Source: Methylocystis sp. MJC1 (lineage in GTDB: Bacteria > Pseudomonadota > Alphaproteobacteria > Rhizobiales > Beijerinckiaceae). Taken from it: a stretch of 64,000 bases of DNA. The DNA is taken from contig NZ_CP107560.1 in the NCBI RefSeq assembly GCF_026427715.1, positions 62,001-126,000 on the forward strand. Direction: 5' to 3'. Position 1 is the stretch's first letter. Every line of letters starts with the position of its first letter. The position numbers and the translations under genes were made by a program. This document shows, in pieces, positions 53,238-62,161 of this stretch. Under the pieces are notes generated by a model. That model saw only the letters and a program-made list of their open reading frames with translations, made no database searches and was not told where the DNA came from.

Positions 53238-54158
53238 TCACGCCGCCGGACGCAGCCCCATCCGCGCCCGGGGCTGTGCAGGCGGCCGGGATCGCGTCCA
53301 GGCTTTCAGCTGATCGAGCGCGAACCTCGGGGGGCCAAAGACCTCGCGCGCGCCGGCGCGATCCAGCAGCTGCGCCACGCCGATCCAGGTCGCCATGCGC
53401 CAGTCGAGGCTTGCGGTCGAAAGCGGCGCGGCGCGATCCCGGGCCATGCCGCGCGTGGATCGTGGATGGCCGACCATCCCAAAAAGGAGCGGTCGCCGCG
53501 CCATGCCGGGACGCGGCAGCGACCACAAGAGACGCGCCGTCGCCATGGCGTCGTCATCCGGCGGCGTCGCGCCAAGCGCGGCGAGGACCGCCTTTTCCCT
53601 GGGCGACGGCTCCCCGCCCTCTAGGGATGCGTGGTGGACGACCGCCCCGCAGCGCCGGCAGGCGAGGCGCGCCGCGCCGTCCAGCAGCACGAAACCAAAG
53701 CCGCGCGCGCCACACCACGCGCAGTCCTCGACGAGAAAGAGCTCGTGTCGAGCGCACAGCAGCGCTTCCACCCGAAGCCAAGGGCGTCGCAGATAGTGGT
53801 CGCGGCCCGCCTTCGCATCCTCGTCGAGACAGGCTGGACACGCTGGAAATCCGACGAAGGCGCCCCCTGCCTCATGGGCCCACACATAGCGATCCTGCTC
53901 GCGTCGGCGCTTCAGCGCCAAGCTTTCGATCCGCGCCGGGTCCAGCCGGCAAGCCTGCGCCCACGCGGCGGCGACCCCGAGGTCGGGCGCGTAGTCGGCG
54001 GCGGCGAAGCCCCTCGGCGCGGCGAGCGCTGCAGGAAGGCCGAGCGAAAGGCCGAGGGCCTCCCGGTCCACGCCATAGCGGCAAGCGACCCGCCCCTGCC
54101 ACGACGACAACAGTTCATCGTCATGGGGGCGCGGCGCAATCGGCAAGCGACGGCTCAC
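53238..54158 (-). CDS. tniQ: TniQ-family protein, set 1
   Basis: A 306-residue TniQ/TnsD-type target-selection protein. N-terminal APRPHDDELLSSWQGRVACR is the family opening. Zinc ligands: FPACPACLDE, CARHELF, CAWCG and CRRCG. Start overlaps the tniB stop (ATGA). It works with TniA and TniB to choose insertion sites. Confidence 0.87.
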   Translation of the reverse strand: MSRRLPIAPRPHDDELLSSWQGRVACRYGVDREALGLSLGLPAALAAPRGFAAADYAPDLGVAAAWAQACRLDPARIESLALKRRREQDRYVWAHEAGGAFVGFPACPACLDEDAKAGRDHYLRRPWLRVEALLCARHELFLVEDCAWCGARGFGFVLLDGAARLACRRCGAVVHHASLEGGEPSPREKAVLAALGATPPDDDAMATARLLWSLPRPGMARRPLLFGMVGHPRSTRGMARDRAAPLSTASLDWRMATWIGVAQLLDRAGAREVFGPPRFALDQLKAWTRSRPPAQPRARMGLRPAA

Positions 54159-55105
54159 CGGGCCGCCGCGCGTGCGAGCCGCGCATCCATGTTCCGACTC
54201 ATCGCCGCCAACGGCGGCGCGAGGTCGGGGGCGAGGAAACTTTGCGCCGTGATCCGCTCCTCCCCCGACCGGATCGCCGCAATCGCCGCGCTTTCGACGA
54301 GCCGAAAGATGCGGACCGTCACGCCGTCGGTCAGTTCGAGGACGCGCCGCCTCATCTCGGCCGTTTGCAGCGCCGACGGCCGGCGCAGCGGAAGCACGCC
54401 CGCCAAGCTGATCAAAAGCTCCGCCAAGCGGCGATCGTTCTTCCAGCGGTCGAGATGGAAGGCCTCGAAGCGCTCGGCGAGCTGCGGGTCAGTCAAAAGC
54501 GCCTGGCAGGCGAGATCCGTCCCGGCGCAGACCAGCGGCGCCCTCAGATCGTTTGCCAGGAACCGAAGGGCGTTGAGAAAAATCCTCTGCTGCCGAAACG
54601 TGCCTGCGAGCAAGGCGTGCACCTCGTCGATGACGAGCATCCGAACGCCGAGGCTTTTCATGAGCGCGCGACAGGTTTCCTTGAGCCGGTGCGTTCGCGC
54701 TTCGATCGGCGCCGGCGCCTGCAGCGCGGTCAACAGCTCGCTGTAAAAGTCGCTCTCGAGCGGTTCCGCCGGCATCTGCATCGCCGCGATCGGCGCGGAA
54801 GTCACCCCGGTCCTGCCGTCGAAGCGCGGCGGGTGGTCCCTGAGAAACTTGCGCAGGATCTTGGTCTTGCCCATGCCAGTGTCGCCGTAAATCAGCAGGC
54901 AGGGCATGCGGTCGCGCGGCGGATAGGTCAAAAGATCCTCGAGCCGTGACAGCGCCTCTTCGGCTCGCGCCGTCGCAATCCATCGATCGGACCGGATCCA
55001 CGCGATGCGCGCGGCGTCGCACTCGGCCGCGTGCGCCCGGTAGGCCGGCAAGATATGGCCGTAATCCGCGGCCCCGGCATCGCTCGTGATCTTGGTCACG
55101 ACCAT
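54155..55105 (-). CDS. tniB: TniB AAA+ ATPase, set 1
   Basis: A 316-residue AAA+ protein: RSDRWIATARAEEALSRLE, Walker A IYGDTGMGKTKILRKF, Walker B MLVIDEVHALLAG, sensor VCAGTD. TniB/TnsC proteins pass target information to the transposase. It overlaps tniA by 10 bp and tniQ by 4 bp. Confidence 0.9.
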   Translation of the reverse strand: MVVTKITSDAGAADYGHILPAYRAHAAECDAARIAWIRSDRWIATARAEEALSRLEDLLTYPPRDRMPCLLIYGDTGMGKTKILRKFLRDHPPRFDGRTGVTSAPIAAMQMPAEPLESDFYSELLTALQAPAPIEARTHRLKETCRALMKSLGVRMLVIDEVHALLAGTFRQQRIFLNALRFLANDLRAPLVCAGTDLACQALLTDPQLAERFEAFHLDRWKNDRRLAELLISLAGVLPLRRPSALQTAEMRRRVLELTDGVTVRIFRLVESAAIAAIRSGEERITAQSFLAPDLAPPLAAMSRNMDARLARAAAR

Positions 55106-56739
55106 TCCTCCACCTTCAAGGGACGCAAATCGGCGTAGTCTTCACCGTCCTTGAGCGCCGCCATCGCCGTCGCCGATCCCAGCGCCTCCGTCGACGCCGC
55201 CAGGGCGCGCTCGCGCCGCTCGGTTTGACGGCGCGCCGAGCGGGTGGCCGTGGCGGCCGCCGCCTCCAGAGCGCGCTGCTGCTCGACGGTTTCGAAAATC
55301 AGACGCTCGTCGACGAGCGATCGCCCACGCGCCCTCAGCACGGCTTGCGCTTGTCGGTGCTCCGCCAGCGTGATGCGCGGGCGGCTAAGATCAGCGATAC
55401 GCACCGGCCAGTGGCCGCCGTCGGGATCCTCGACGAAAACTTTCGAGAGATCGCGCGGATCATATTTGATCCTGAGCCGGCGCCGCAGCCGCCCTGCCCA
55501 GGGACTCAGAACGTCGTCCCAATAACGCAGGTCGAACAAGCGCACGCCGTCACGCCGAATCTTGCGCTCCTTGAACGGCAAGAAATCGAGAAGAAACTCC
55601 GCCGGATCTTTGGGATGCGACGGCGGCGCCGGCCGGGCGGCCAAAGCCTCGCGCCACGCCGCGACCGGCGGCTGCTTCAATGCAGCGTGCGACTCGCTGT
55701 GATACCGGACCACTTCCAGCGCCAGCCATCGCTCCAGCTCGTCGAGAGTCATCACGGCCTGCTTGGCGGAGTCGTAGTCGCCGAGATCGGCCACATTCGA
55801 AAATGTCGTGCCCGGCAGCAGATGCGCCGCACCCATCATCGTACCGATCAGCCGCTCGATATGGCCGCCGTAGTGCGGCCGCGCCACCGGACGATAAATC
55901 AATCGAACGCCATGCTCCTCGCAACCGCGCGCGAGCGCGCGCGCCTTGAACTCCTTGGCGTTGTCGAGATGCAGCGCATCGGGAAGCCCGGCGACCGGCC
56001 ATTCCGCGGCGATGCCCAGCCGCGCCAGCCAGGGCTCCTTCGGCAAAACGAGATGCTGGATGGCCAACGCCACAGATGTCGACGACGGCGCTTCGAGCGA
56101 GACGTAAAACCCCGCCACCATGCGGCTGGCGACATCGATCGCCAGGGTCAGCCACGGCCGCCCGATCGGTTCGCGATGCACGGAATCGACCACGAACACA
56201 TCAACCTTGGTGTGATCGATTTGCACGACTTCGAGCGCATGGCTCGCATGGTATTCGCCAACGACCGGCGCAAAGCGCGCGCGAGCAGCCTGCGATCCCT
56301 CCCGGTCTTGCACGAGCAAGCGCTCGTCCGTACGCGCGACCCGAGCTTTGATCGCGTCCCACGACGGCGGGCGCATGCCGCGCTGCTGGCATAACTGACG
56401 CAAACGCCGGCGCAGCGCGTTGACGCTCGGCTTCTGCCGCGTGCGATAGAATTCCTTGATTGCGCCGTCGATGAGCTGGTCTTGTTCCAGCGTAAGCCGG
56501 CTGGATCCTTTCTTCGGACCGCGCCGCCCGGCCACGAGCGAGCTGACGACGGGCGAGGCGCGGAACCGTTCGATCAGCTCATAAAGCCGCGTTTTTCTGA
56601 CGCCGAGCTCCCGACAGGCGTCGCGGATTGCTTGCGGATGGACAGTGTCCTGCGCGATCAGCGGACGGATCACCGCGGCGCGCACCGAGGCCTCGCGCCA
56701 GCGTTCGTCATCGACGTCGAGCTTGTCGATCCTTGTCAC
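55096..56739 (-). CDS. tniA: TniA transposase, set 1
   Basis: A 547-residue Mu/TniA-type DDE transposase. N-terminal HTH (RDACRELGVRKTRLYELIER), integrase core VVQIDHTKVDVFVVD (Asp), ALHLDNAKEF (Asp), YGGHIERLIGTMMG (Glu), then a beta-barrel with LRIKYDPRDLSKVFVE. Start GTG with GGAG seven bases upstream. Different in sequence from the set 2 protein, so it belongs to a separate transposon whose ends I could not fix. Confidence 0.9.
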   Translation of the reverse strand: MTRIDKLDVDDERWREASVRAAVIRPLIAQDTVHPQAIRDACRELGVRKTRLYELIERFRASPVVSSLVAGRRGPKKGSSRLTLEQDQLIDGAIKEFYRTRQKPSVNALRRRLRQLCQQRGMRPPSWDAIKARVARTDERLLVQDREGSQAARARFAPVVGEYHASHALEVVQIDHTKVDVFVVDSVHREPIGRPWLTLAIDVASRMVAGFYVSLEAPSSTSVALAIQHLVLPKEPWLARLGIAAEWPVAGLPDALHLDNAKEFKARALARGCEEHGVRLIYRPVARPHYGGHIERLIGTMMGAAHLLPGTTFSNVADLGDYDSAKQAVMTLDELERWLALEVVRYHSESHAALKQPPVAAWREALAARPAPPSHPKDPAEFLLDFLPFKERKIRRDGVRLFDLRYWDDVLSPWAGRLRRRLRIKYDPRDLSKVFVEDPDGGHWPVRIADLSRPRITLAEHRQAQAVLRARGRSLVDERLIFETVEQQRALEAAAATATRSARRQTERRERALAASTEALGSATAMAALKDGEDYADLRPLKVEEWS

Positions 56740-57124
56740 GAGGCGCTCCCCCGCGTCGTCCGGCGATCAAGCCTGAAAAATCCGCGAAAAAGACCGAAAC
56801 CAATCTATCATGATTCGCCTGATTCGCCGCATTTTCATGTGCTTGCGTTCGCCGCAAGCGGCAGAGGCCCTTGGGAGCGACATCGATGAGAAACGCTGCG
56901 GCCGTCCGCCAATCAAACCGAAATTTTCCGCAGATCAGGCCGGAGTCCCCTCATTATGCCGGAACCAGATTCCAGCAATATCAATGGCGTCCAGTCCGCT
57001 AAAAAAGCCGGAGCGACATGGGCGCTCGGAGCGATTTTGGCTCTCTGCAACCCCGCCTAGGCGTCGGATTTTAACGCCCCAAACCACGCCTAACGCCCCA
57101 AAAGGGCGCCAAAACGAGGACGCG
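56740..57124. other. Upstream of tniA set 1; probable end of first Tni transposon and integrase promoter
   Basis: No gene supported. It contains the third copy of the ggcgtcggatttt motif (about 57060) and small direct repeats (acgccccaaa). GAGGA at 57116-57120 is the ribosome site for the integrase ATG at 57125. Confidence 0.5.
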
Positions 57125-57157
57125 ATGGCCAAGAACGACGACATTCCGGATGCCGAC
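57125..57157 (+). pseudogene. Tyrosine recombinase gene, first 11 codons
   Basis: ATG 57125 with GAGGA five bases upstream encodes MAKNDDIPDAD and is then cut by the Tni transposon at 57158. The gene continues in frame at 60956. Confidence 0.75.
57127..57157. repeat. 31-bp direct repeat flanking Tni transposon, left
   Basis: Starts ggccaagaacgacgac and ends gatgccgac, identical to 60925-60955. It lies immediately outside the tgtcgga transposon end. Confidence 0.9.
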
Positions 57158-57298
57158 TGTCGGAATGCCGGAATTTGTGGGATTCGACGCTCAACGCGGC
57201 GGGAGCGCGCATAATTTAGGGATTCCGATTCACAATTTATGGGACGAAAAGACCCGAAATTTGTGGGATTCGAGCATAATTTGTGGAACTGGGCCGCA
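57158..57298. repeat. Left-end TniA-binding array
   Basis: Five related sites (aatttgtgggattcg at 57171 and 57255, aatttagggattccg, aatttatgggac, aatttgtggaactgg). Nearly the same array forms the left half of the mini-element at 52798. Confidence 0.8.
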
Positions 57299-58282
57299 AT
57301 GGGCCCCAACCCGATGCGTTTTGGCGACCGACTTGGAGTCCGTGAGACATCGCAAATGGGCCTCGATGCGCCGGCGCGTCGTCCAGGGCCACGCCCCCAA
57401 AACTCGGCGTAGGCTTGTTTCCCCCTCGGCGTCGGCCGCCGCCAGCGCCGCCGCGGCGTGCTCGACGGGGTTTTCGGTCAGGCGCGCCACGCCGACCGCC
57501 AAAGCGTAGTTCTGCAGCAGCGAGCCGCCTGCGAGGGCGGCCAGCCCAGGGCGAACCGGCTTGGCGAGCACGGGCGCGAAGCGGTCGTATTCCGGCGCCA
57601 CGACAAGCAGGGCCTGTCGGGCGATCGGCCGGGTCAAAAAGGCATGGTTGGCGCGGCGCGCCTCCAGCGAGAGCAGCGGCTGCTCCGCCAGGGACGGCGG
57701 CGACGGGCGACGATAGGAGGCGGTCAGGAATCGCAGCAGATCCGAAACCGTCGGCGCGCCCGTCTCGCCGATGGCGTCGCGATCCTCGGCCCAGGCCGCC
57801 AACCGGGCGGCGCCGCGCCTGGCGGGCGGATCGAGGCGTTCGAGAACGCTTTCGGGAAGAAAGCTCTGCATCGGCCGCTTGTCGCGCCCCCACAGCCGGA
57901 CGCCGTGCACGGAACACCAAAACGTCCAGGGCAGCGCCGCGGCCTTGCGGCCGATCGCGGGGCTCTTGGCGCAGCTCGGGCAGAAATATCTGGCGCTCGG
58001 CGCGATCAGGCAACGGGCGTGCGGCGCCAGGGCGGCGAATGTCATGCCGTCGATCGTTTGCGCGCTCAGCCCGGCGCGCGCCGCGATCAAGGCCCCCTGC
58101 CCCGCCGACAGGCCCTGCTCCAGCGTCAGCGCCGAGACTTCCGTGAGCCCGAAATGGGCGAGGAGCGCATTCGCCGACATGCCGTAAATCCCCGCAACCC
58201 GGGACAACCATGACGACAGGCGCTCCTCGGCCGCCGGTCGCGGCGCGACAGGGAGAAGCGAGGCGAGCGCCTCTGTGGTCAA
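57230..58282 (-). CDS. tniQ: TniQ-family protein, set 2
   Basis: A 350-residue TniQ protein. Opening VAPRPAAEERLSSWLSRVAG, zinc ligands YFCPSCAKS and WCSVHGVRLWG. Start overlaps the tniB stop. Its last 20 or so codons run into the transposon's left-end binding array, so the C-terminus is encoded by end repeats. Confidence 0.87.
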   Translation of the reverse strand: MTTEALASLLPVAPRPAAEERLSSWLSRVAGIYGMSANALLAHFGLTEVSALTLEQGLSAGQGALIAARAGLSAQTIDGMTFAALAPHARCLIAPSARYFCPSCAKSPAIGRKAAALPWTFWCSVHGVRLWGRDKRPMQSFLPESVLERLDPPARRGAARLAAWAEDRDAIGETGAPTVSDLLRFLTASYRRPSPPSLAEQPLLSLEARRANHAFLTRPIARQALLVVAPEYDRFAPVLAKPVRPGLAALAGGSLLQNYALAVGVARLTENPVEHAAAALAAADAEGETSLRRVLGAWPWTTRRRIEAHLRCLTDSKSVAKTHRVGAHCGPVPQIMLESHKFRVFSSHKL

Positions 58283-59160
58283 ACTGCCTCTCCCAAGAGC
58301 GACGAGGCCGTCTTAGCGTCCTCGAAATCGGATCCCATGATCCGCTCCTCGCCGCTCACGATGGCGGCGACGGCCAGCCGCGTCATCAACGAGAAGATCG
58401 CGGCCGTGACGCCACCCGTCGTCTCGAGGATGCTCTTGAGCGCCCGCTCGCCGATCTCGCTTTCCCGGCGCAACGGCAGAGTGCGCTGCAAACTTCCGAT
58501 CAATGCCGCGAAATCCTGGTCGTTCCGCCAGGGAGGGAGCGCGATGGCCTCGAAGCGGCGCACGAGTTGTTCGTCCGTCCTGAGTGAATTGCGGGCTTGC
58601 TGGGTGCCGACGCAGACGAGCGGAATGCGCAGCTCGTTGCCCAGAAACCGCAACATGTTCAGGAACCGCGCCTGCTCGCGCACCGTGCCCGCCTGCAGGC
58701 TATGGACCTCGTCGATGACCAGCATGCCTGGTTGCGCCTGCTCCAGCACGCGTAGCGCCACATTCTCCAGCGCGCCCAGCGTCGGCCGGGACGGCTCCGG
58801 CGCGCCGATTGCCGCCAGGAGCCGCTTGTAAAAGCGCGCTTCATCCGGCCCCGAGACCATCTGGACGAGCACGACCGGCATGCGCTTGAGCCCGTTGACG
58901 GGGTCGAAATAAGCGGGGTGATCGCGCGCGAACTTTTCGACGATCATCGTCTTGCCCATGCCGGATTCGCCGACAATCAGCAGATTGGGCATGCGGGCCC
59001 GCCGCGGAAACGAGATGAGGTCCTCGAGCATCGTCAGCGCCTGCTGCGCCCGCGGGTAGTTGATCCACCGGTCCGCGCGAATCCGGCGGAGGCGCTCGTC
59101 CGAACTCAAGGCCGCGATCGGACGGCTCGAAGCGAACAAATGCTCAAAATCCTCAGTCAT
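58279..59160 (-). CDS. tniB: TniB AAA+ ATPase, set 2
   Basis: A 293-residue AAA+ protein from ATG 59160, overlapping the tniA stop by 8 bp (the frame to 59277 is a shadow). RIRADRWINYPRAQQALTML, Walker A IVGESGMGKTMIVEKF, Walker B MLVIDEVHSLQAG, sensor VCVGTQQA. Confidence 0.9.
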   Translation of the reverse strand: MTEDFEHLFASSRPIAALSSDERLRRIRADRWINYPRAQQALTMLEDLISFPRRARMPNLLIVGESGMGKTMIVEKFARDHPAYFDPVNGLKRMPVVLVQMVSGPDEARFYKRLLAAIGAPEPSRPTLGALENVALRVLEQAQPGMLVIDEVHSLQAGTVREQARFLNMLRFLGNELRIPLVCVGTQQARNSLRTDEQLVRRFEAIALPPWRNDQDFAALIGSLQRTLPLRRESEIGERALKSILETTGGVTAAIFSLMTRLAVAAIVSGEERIMGSDFEDAKTASSLLGEAV

Positions 59161-60769
59161 CCCACTCCTCCACCTCGAAATAGGGCAGGACCAGCGGCGG
59201 GTCCGCCGCCCGCGGCTCGGCGGCCTGCGGCGCCTCGATTGTCTTCGGCGCCGACGATCTGGGCCGCCGCGCCGCATCGCGCCGCATCGCCTTGGTGGTG
59301 CGCACCGCCTCGTCCACCAGGGCGCGCTGAGCGAGGATCGTCGAGAAGATCAGTTCCTCGTCGACCGCCCGGCGACCCGCCTCGCGCAGCGCCCGCAATG
59401 CCGCCCGTTGCTCCCACAGCGCGATGGAAGGCCGCGTTCGATCGGCCGGGCGCGCTTCGAGATACCCCTCCCCCACCCGCACGAAGACCACCGAGAGGTC
59501 GCGTGGATCGTATTTCACCGTAAGTTTTTCCGCGCCTCTCCCCATGTGCCAGCGCAGCTCGTCCGACCAGTAGCGGATGTGATGGAGATGCAGGCCGTCG
59601 CGCTGCAAAACGCGCTGCTCGGCGGGAAGGAAATCGATCAGGAACCGCCTGACGTCGCTGGGCATGCGCACCGCGACCTCACCGATGCGAGCCCGCCAGA
59701 CCGCCGCCGGCGGCGCCCCGAGCGCCTTGTGGATCCGCGCTTGATAAGCCCCAACAATTTCAAGGGCGAAATAGGTCTCGAGCTCGCGCAAGGTCATCAC
59801 CGCCTGCCGCTCCGGATCGAGATCGCCGCGTTCGCGGATGTTGGAAAAATGCGACCCGGGAATGAGATGGACCGCCCCCATCATCGTCCCGATCAGCCGC
59901 TCGATGTGGCCGCCGAAACGAGGCGTTCCCGGCGGCCGATAAACGAGGTCCACGCCGTGTTCGGCGCAGGCGCGCTCAAAAGCCAGCGCATGGAATTCGG
60001 CGCCATTGTCGACATGGATGATGCGGGGGATTCCCCGCGCCGGCCACTCCGCCTCGATCCCGCGCGCCGCCAGCCAACTCGTCTTGTCCATCACCGCATG
60101 GGTCAGACACAGCGCGACCGCCGCCAGCGAGGGCGGATCGAGCGACAGATGGAAGCCCATCGCCATCCGCGTGGCGACGTCGATCGCCAGCGTCAGCGTC
60201 GGCCGGCCAATGGGAAGCCGCGTGATGGGGTCCACGACGGTCACATCCACCTTGGTGTGATCCATCTGCACGATCGCCAGTGGCGCGGTCGCCTCCAGCG
60301 TTCCCGGCGTCGCCAGAAAAACCGGCTCCGACTTGCCCTTGCCTTCCCGCTGTCGGAGCAGTTCGGCCTCGTCCTGGCGATCGAGCCAGCGACGCAGACG
60401 GCGAATGGACGGAACCGGGAATCCCTGGCGTCGACAATCGGCGGCGACCTCGGCCCAGAACCGCGTCAACGTGGGACGCCGCCGCGTCGCGTAAAACTCC
60501 CGGAAATGCGTCTCGACAACCGCGAGAACATCAGGCGCCAGCGGACGCATCCCCGAGTGGGGGCCACGACGGCGCGGCGCCAACGCGCTGGTTCGAGCGC
60601 TCTCCCGAAACCGCTTCAACCACCGAAATAACGTCGTCCGGCCGACCCCGAGCGTCGCCATGGCGTCGCGGATTTGCTCGCCCGAAGGCCGCTCCGGCAG
60701 CTTGGAGAGAACCTCCGCCCGCCGTTGCGCCGCCGCCCATTCGTTCGGGTCGATGTCGCCAATATCCAT
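59153..60769 (-). CDS. tniA: TniA transposase, set 2
   Basis: A 538-residue DDE transposase from ATG 60769 (AAGGCGG upstream). HTH RDAMATLGVGRTTLFRWLKR, core AIVQMDHTKVDVTVVD (Asp), IIHVDNGAEFHAL (Asp), FGGHIERLIGTMMG (Glu), barrel LTVKYDPRDLSVVFV. It is likely to bind the aattt-n-tggga arrays at 57158, 60786 and in the mini-element. Confidence 0.92.
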   Translation of the reverse strand: MDIGDIDPNEWAAAQRRAEVLSKLPERPSGEQIRDAMATLGVGRTTLFRWLKRFRESARTSALAPRRRGPHSGMRPLAPDVLAVVETHFREFYATRRRPTLTRFWAEVAADCRRQGFPVPSIRRLRRWLDRQDEAELLRQREGKGKSEPVFLATPGTLEATAPLAIVQMDHTKVDVTVVDPITRLPIGRPTLTLAIDVATRMAMGFHLSLDPPSLAAVALCLTHAVMDKTSWLAARGIEAEWPARGIPRIIHVDNGAEFHALAFERACAEHGVDLVYRPPGTPRFGGHIERLIGTMMGAVHLIPGSHFSNIRERGDLDPERQAVMTLRELETYFALEIVGAYQARIHKALGAPPAAVWRARIGEVAVRMPSDVRRFLIDFLPAEQRVLQRDGLHLHHIRYWSDELRWHMGRGAEKLTVKYDPRDLSVVFVRVGEGYLEARPADRTRPSIALWEQRAALRALREAGRRAVDEELIFSTILAQRALVDEAVRTTKAMRRDAARRPRSSAPKTIEAPQAAEPRAADPPLVLPYFEVEEWDD

Positions 60770-60785
60770 GGACCGCCTTGCTGTC

Positions 60786-60924
60786 TCGCAGCAATCTGGT
60801 TCCACAAATTACGAATCAAACTCGACGCCAGTCCCGAAAATTGTGAATCAATCCCGAAATTATGCAACAGCAAAGTCCAAAGATTCCAATGACCGGGAGT
60901 CCCAGAAATTCCGACAATCCGACA
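60786..60924. repeat. Right-end TniA-binding array
   Basis: Four inverted sites (ttccacaaattacg, tcccgaaaattgtg, tcccgaaattatg, tcccagaaattccg) ending in tccgaca. Matches the right half of the mini-element (53020-53149). Confidence 0.8.
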
Positions 60925-60955
60925 GGCCAAGAACGACGACATTCCGGATGCCGAC
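60925..60955. repeat. 31-bp direct repeat flanking Tni transposon, right
   Basis: Identical to 57127-57157. Confidence 0.9.
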
Positions 60956-62026
60956 CACCACGGCGGCGCGCCGCTCGCCGAGCGGGCCGCCGCGCCGCAT
61001 CTCGCCGCGCTTTCGGAAAAAGCCCGCGATTACGCCCGCGCCGCCCGCTCGGAAAATACCCAGCGCGCCTATGACGCCGATTGGCGGCACTTCGCCTCCT
61101 GGCTGCGCCGCCAGGGGCTCGATCCCCTGCCCCCGGACCCGCAAACCGTCGGGCTCTATCTCGCCGCCTGCATGGAAGCGTCGCCCGGCCGCGCGCCGTT
61201 GAGCGTCACGTCGCTCGAGCGCCGGCTCTCGGGCGTCTGTTGGCGCTATCGCCAGCTCGGCGCGCCGCTCGACGCCTCGGATCGGCATATCGCGACGGTG
61301 CTCGCCGGCATTCGCCGCGCCCATGGCCGCCCGCCGGTCCAGAAAGAAGCGATCTTCGCCGAGGAGCTGCTCGCCATGCTGGCGACGCTCCCCAACGACC
61401 TGCGCGGCCTGCGCGACAAAGCCATTCTCGCCATTGGCTTCGCCGGCGGCCTGCGCCGCTCGGAAATCGTCGGACTCGATTGCGGCGCCGGCCAGAGCGA
61501 AGACGGGACCGGCTGGATCGAGGTTTTCCGCCCTGCGACCGGCGCCAAGGAAACGCGCGCGGCGGGCGCTCCAGAAGCCTCCGGCGACGGCGGCCTGCTG
61601 CTCACCCTCAACGGCAAGACCGGCTGGCGCGAGGTCGAAATCGGCCGCGGCTCCTCCCCCGTCACCTGCCCGGTCGCCATGCTGGAGACCTGGCTGCGGC
61701 TCGGACGGATCAGTCACGGGCCGGTGTTTCGTCCCGTCGCCCGCAAGAACGGCGGCGTCGCGCCGGAGCGGCTGACCGACAAACATGTCGCGCGGCTCGT
61801 GCAAAAGACGGCGCTTGCCGCAGGCCTGCGCGGCGATCTCCCCGAGGGCGAGCGCCGCCTGGCCTTCTCAGGCCATTCCTTGCGCGCCGGCCTCGCCTCC
61901 TCCGCGAAAATCGAGGAGGCGCATGTGCAAAAACACCTCGGCCACGCCTCCCCCGAAATGACCCGGCGCTACCAGCGCAAGCGCGATCGCTTCAAGATCA
62001 ATCTCACCAAGGCCGCCGGGCTGTGA
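60956..62026 (+). pseudogene. Tyrosine recombinase/integrase, main part, N-terminus displaced
   Basis: With the first 11 codons at 57125 this gives a roughly 367-residue XerC/D-like recombinase. The core-binding domain (SENTQRAYDADWRHFASWLR) and catalytic residues are intact: GFAGGLRRSEIVGL (Arg), AFSGHSLRAGLASS (His-x-x-Arg), HLGHASPEMTRRYQRK (His, Tyr). In this arrangement no ATG, GTG or TTG precedes the core-binding domain in frame; the first ATG is at 61172, which would drop most of that domain. Probably inactivated by the transposon. Confidence 0.82.
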
Positions 62027-62161
62027 GCGACGCGGGCCAATTCAGCACGCCGAAACGTTTCCTGATGGCAGCCGCCAAAGTTTAGTCGGCGCGACGAGCG
62101 TGCAGGAGGCGGCTACGTCTTTGTCGCTGTAGGCACCCCCCAGGCGCAACCTCGTCCACCA

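Larger units (their letters stand above)
57158..60924 (-). mobile_element. Second Tni transposon (tniA-tniB-tniQ only)
   Basis: 3767 bp between tgtcggaatgcc (57158) and the inverted ...aatccgaca (60924). Both ends carry arrays of aattt-n-tggga-type sites: five in the left 140 bp, four in the right 140 bp. It contains only the three transposition genes and no cargo. It lies inside the integrase gene with a 31-bp direct repeat outside. Confidence 0.88.

Noticed and set aside
53238..60924. CRISPR-associated or Tn7-like guided transposon
   Set aside because: TniA, TniB and TniQ are present, but no Cas12k, Cascade or tnsA-like gene and no array is seen.
61081..62085. 334-codon plus-strand frame overlapping the integrase
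   Set aside because: Arg/Pro-rich shadow; the integrase frame contains the catalytic Arg, His-x-x-Arg and Tyr.
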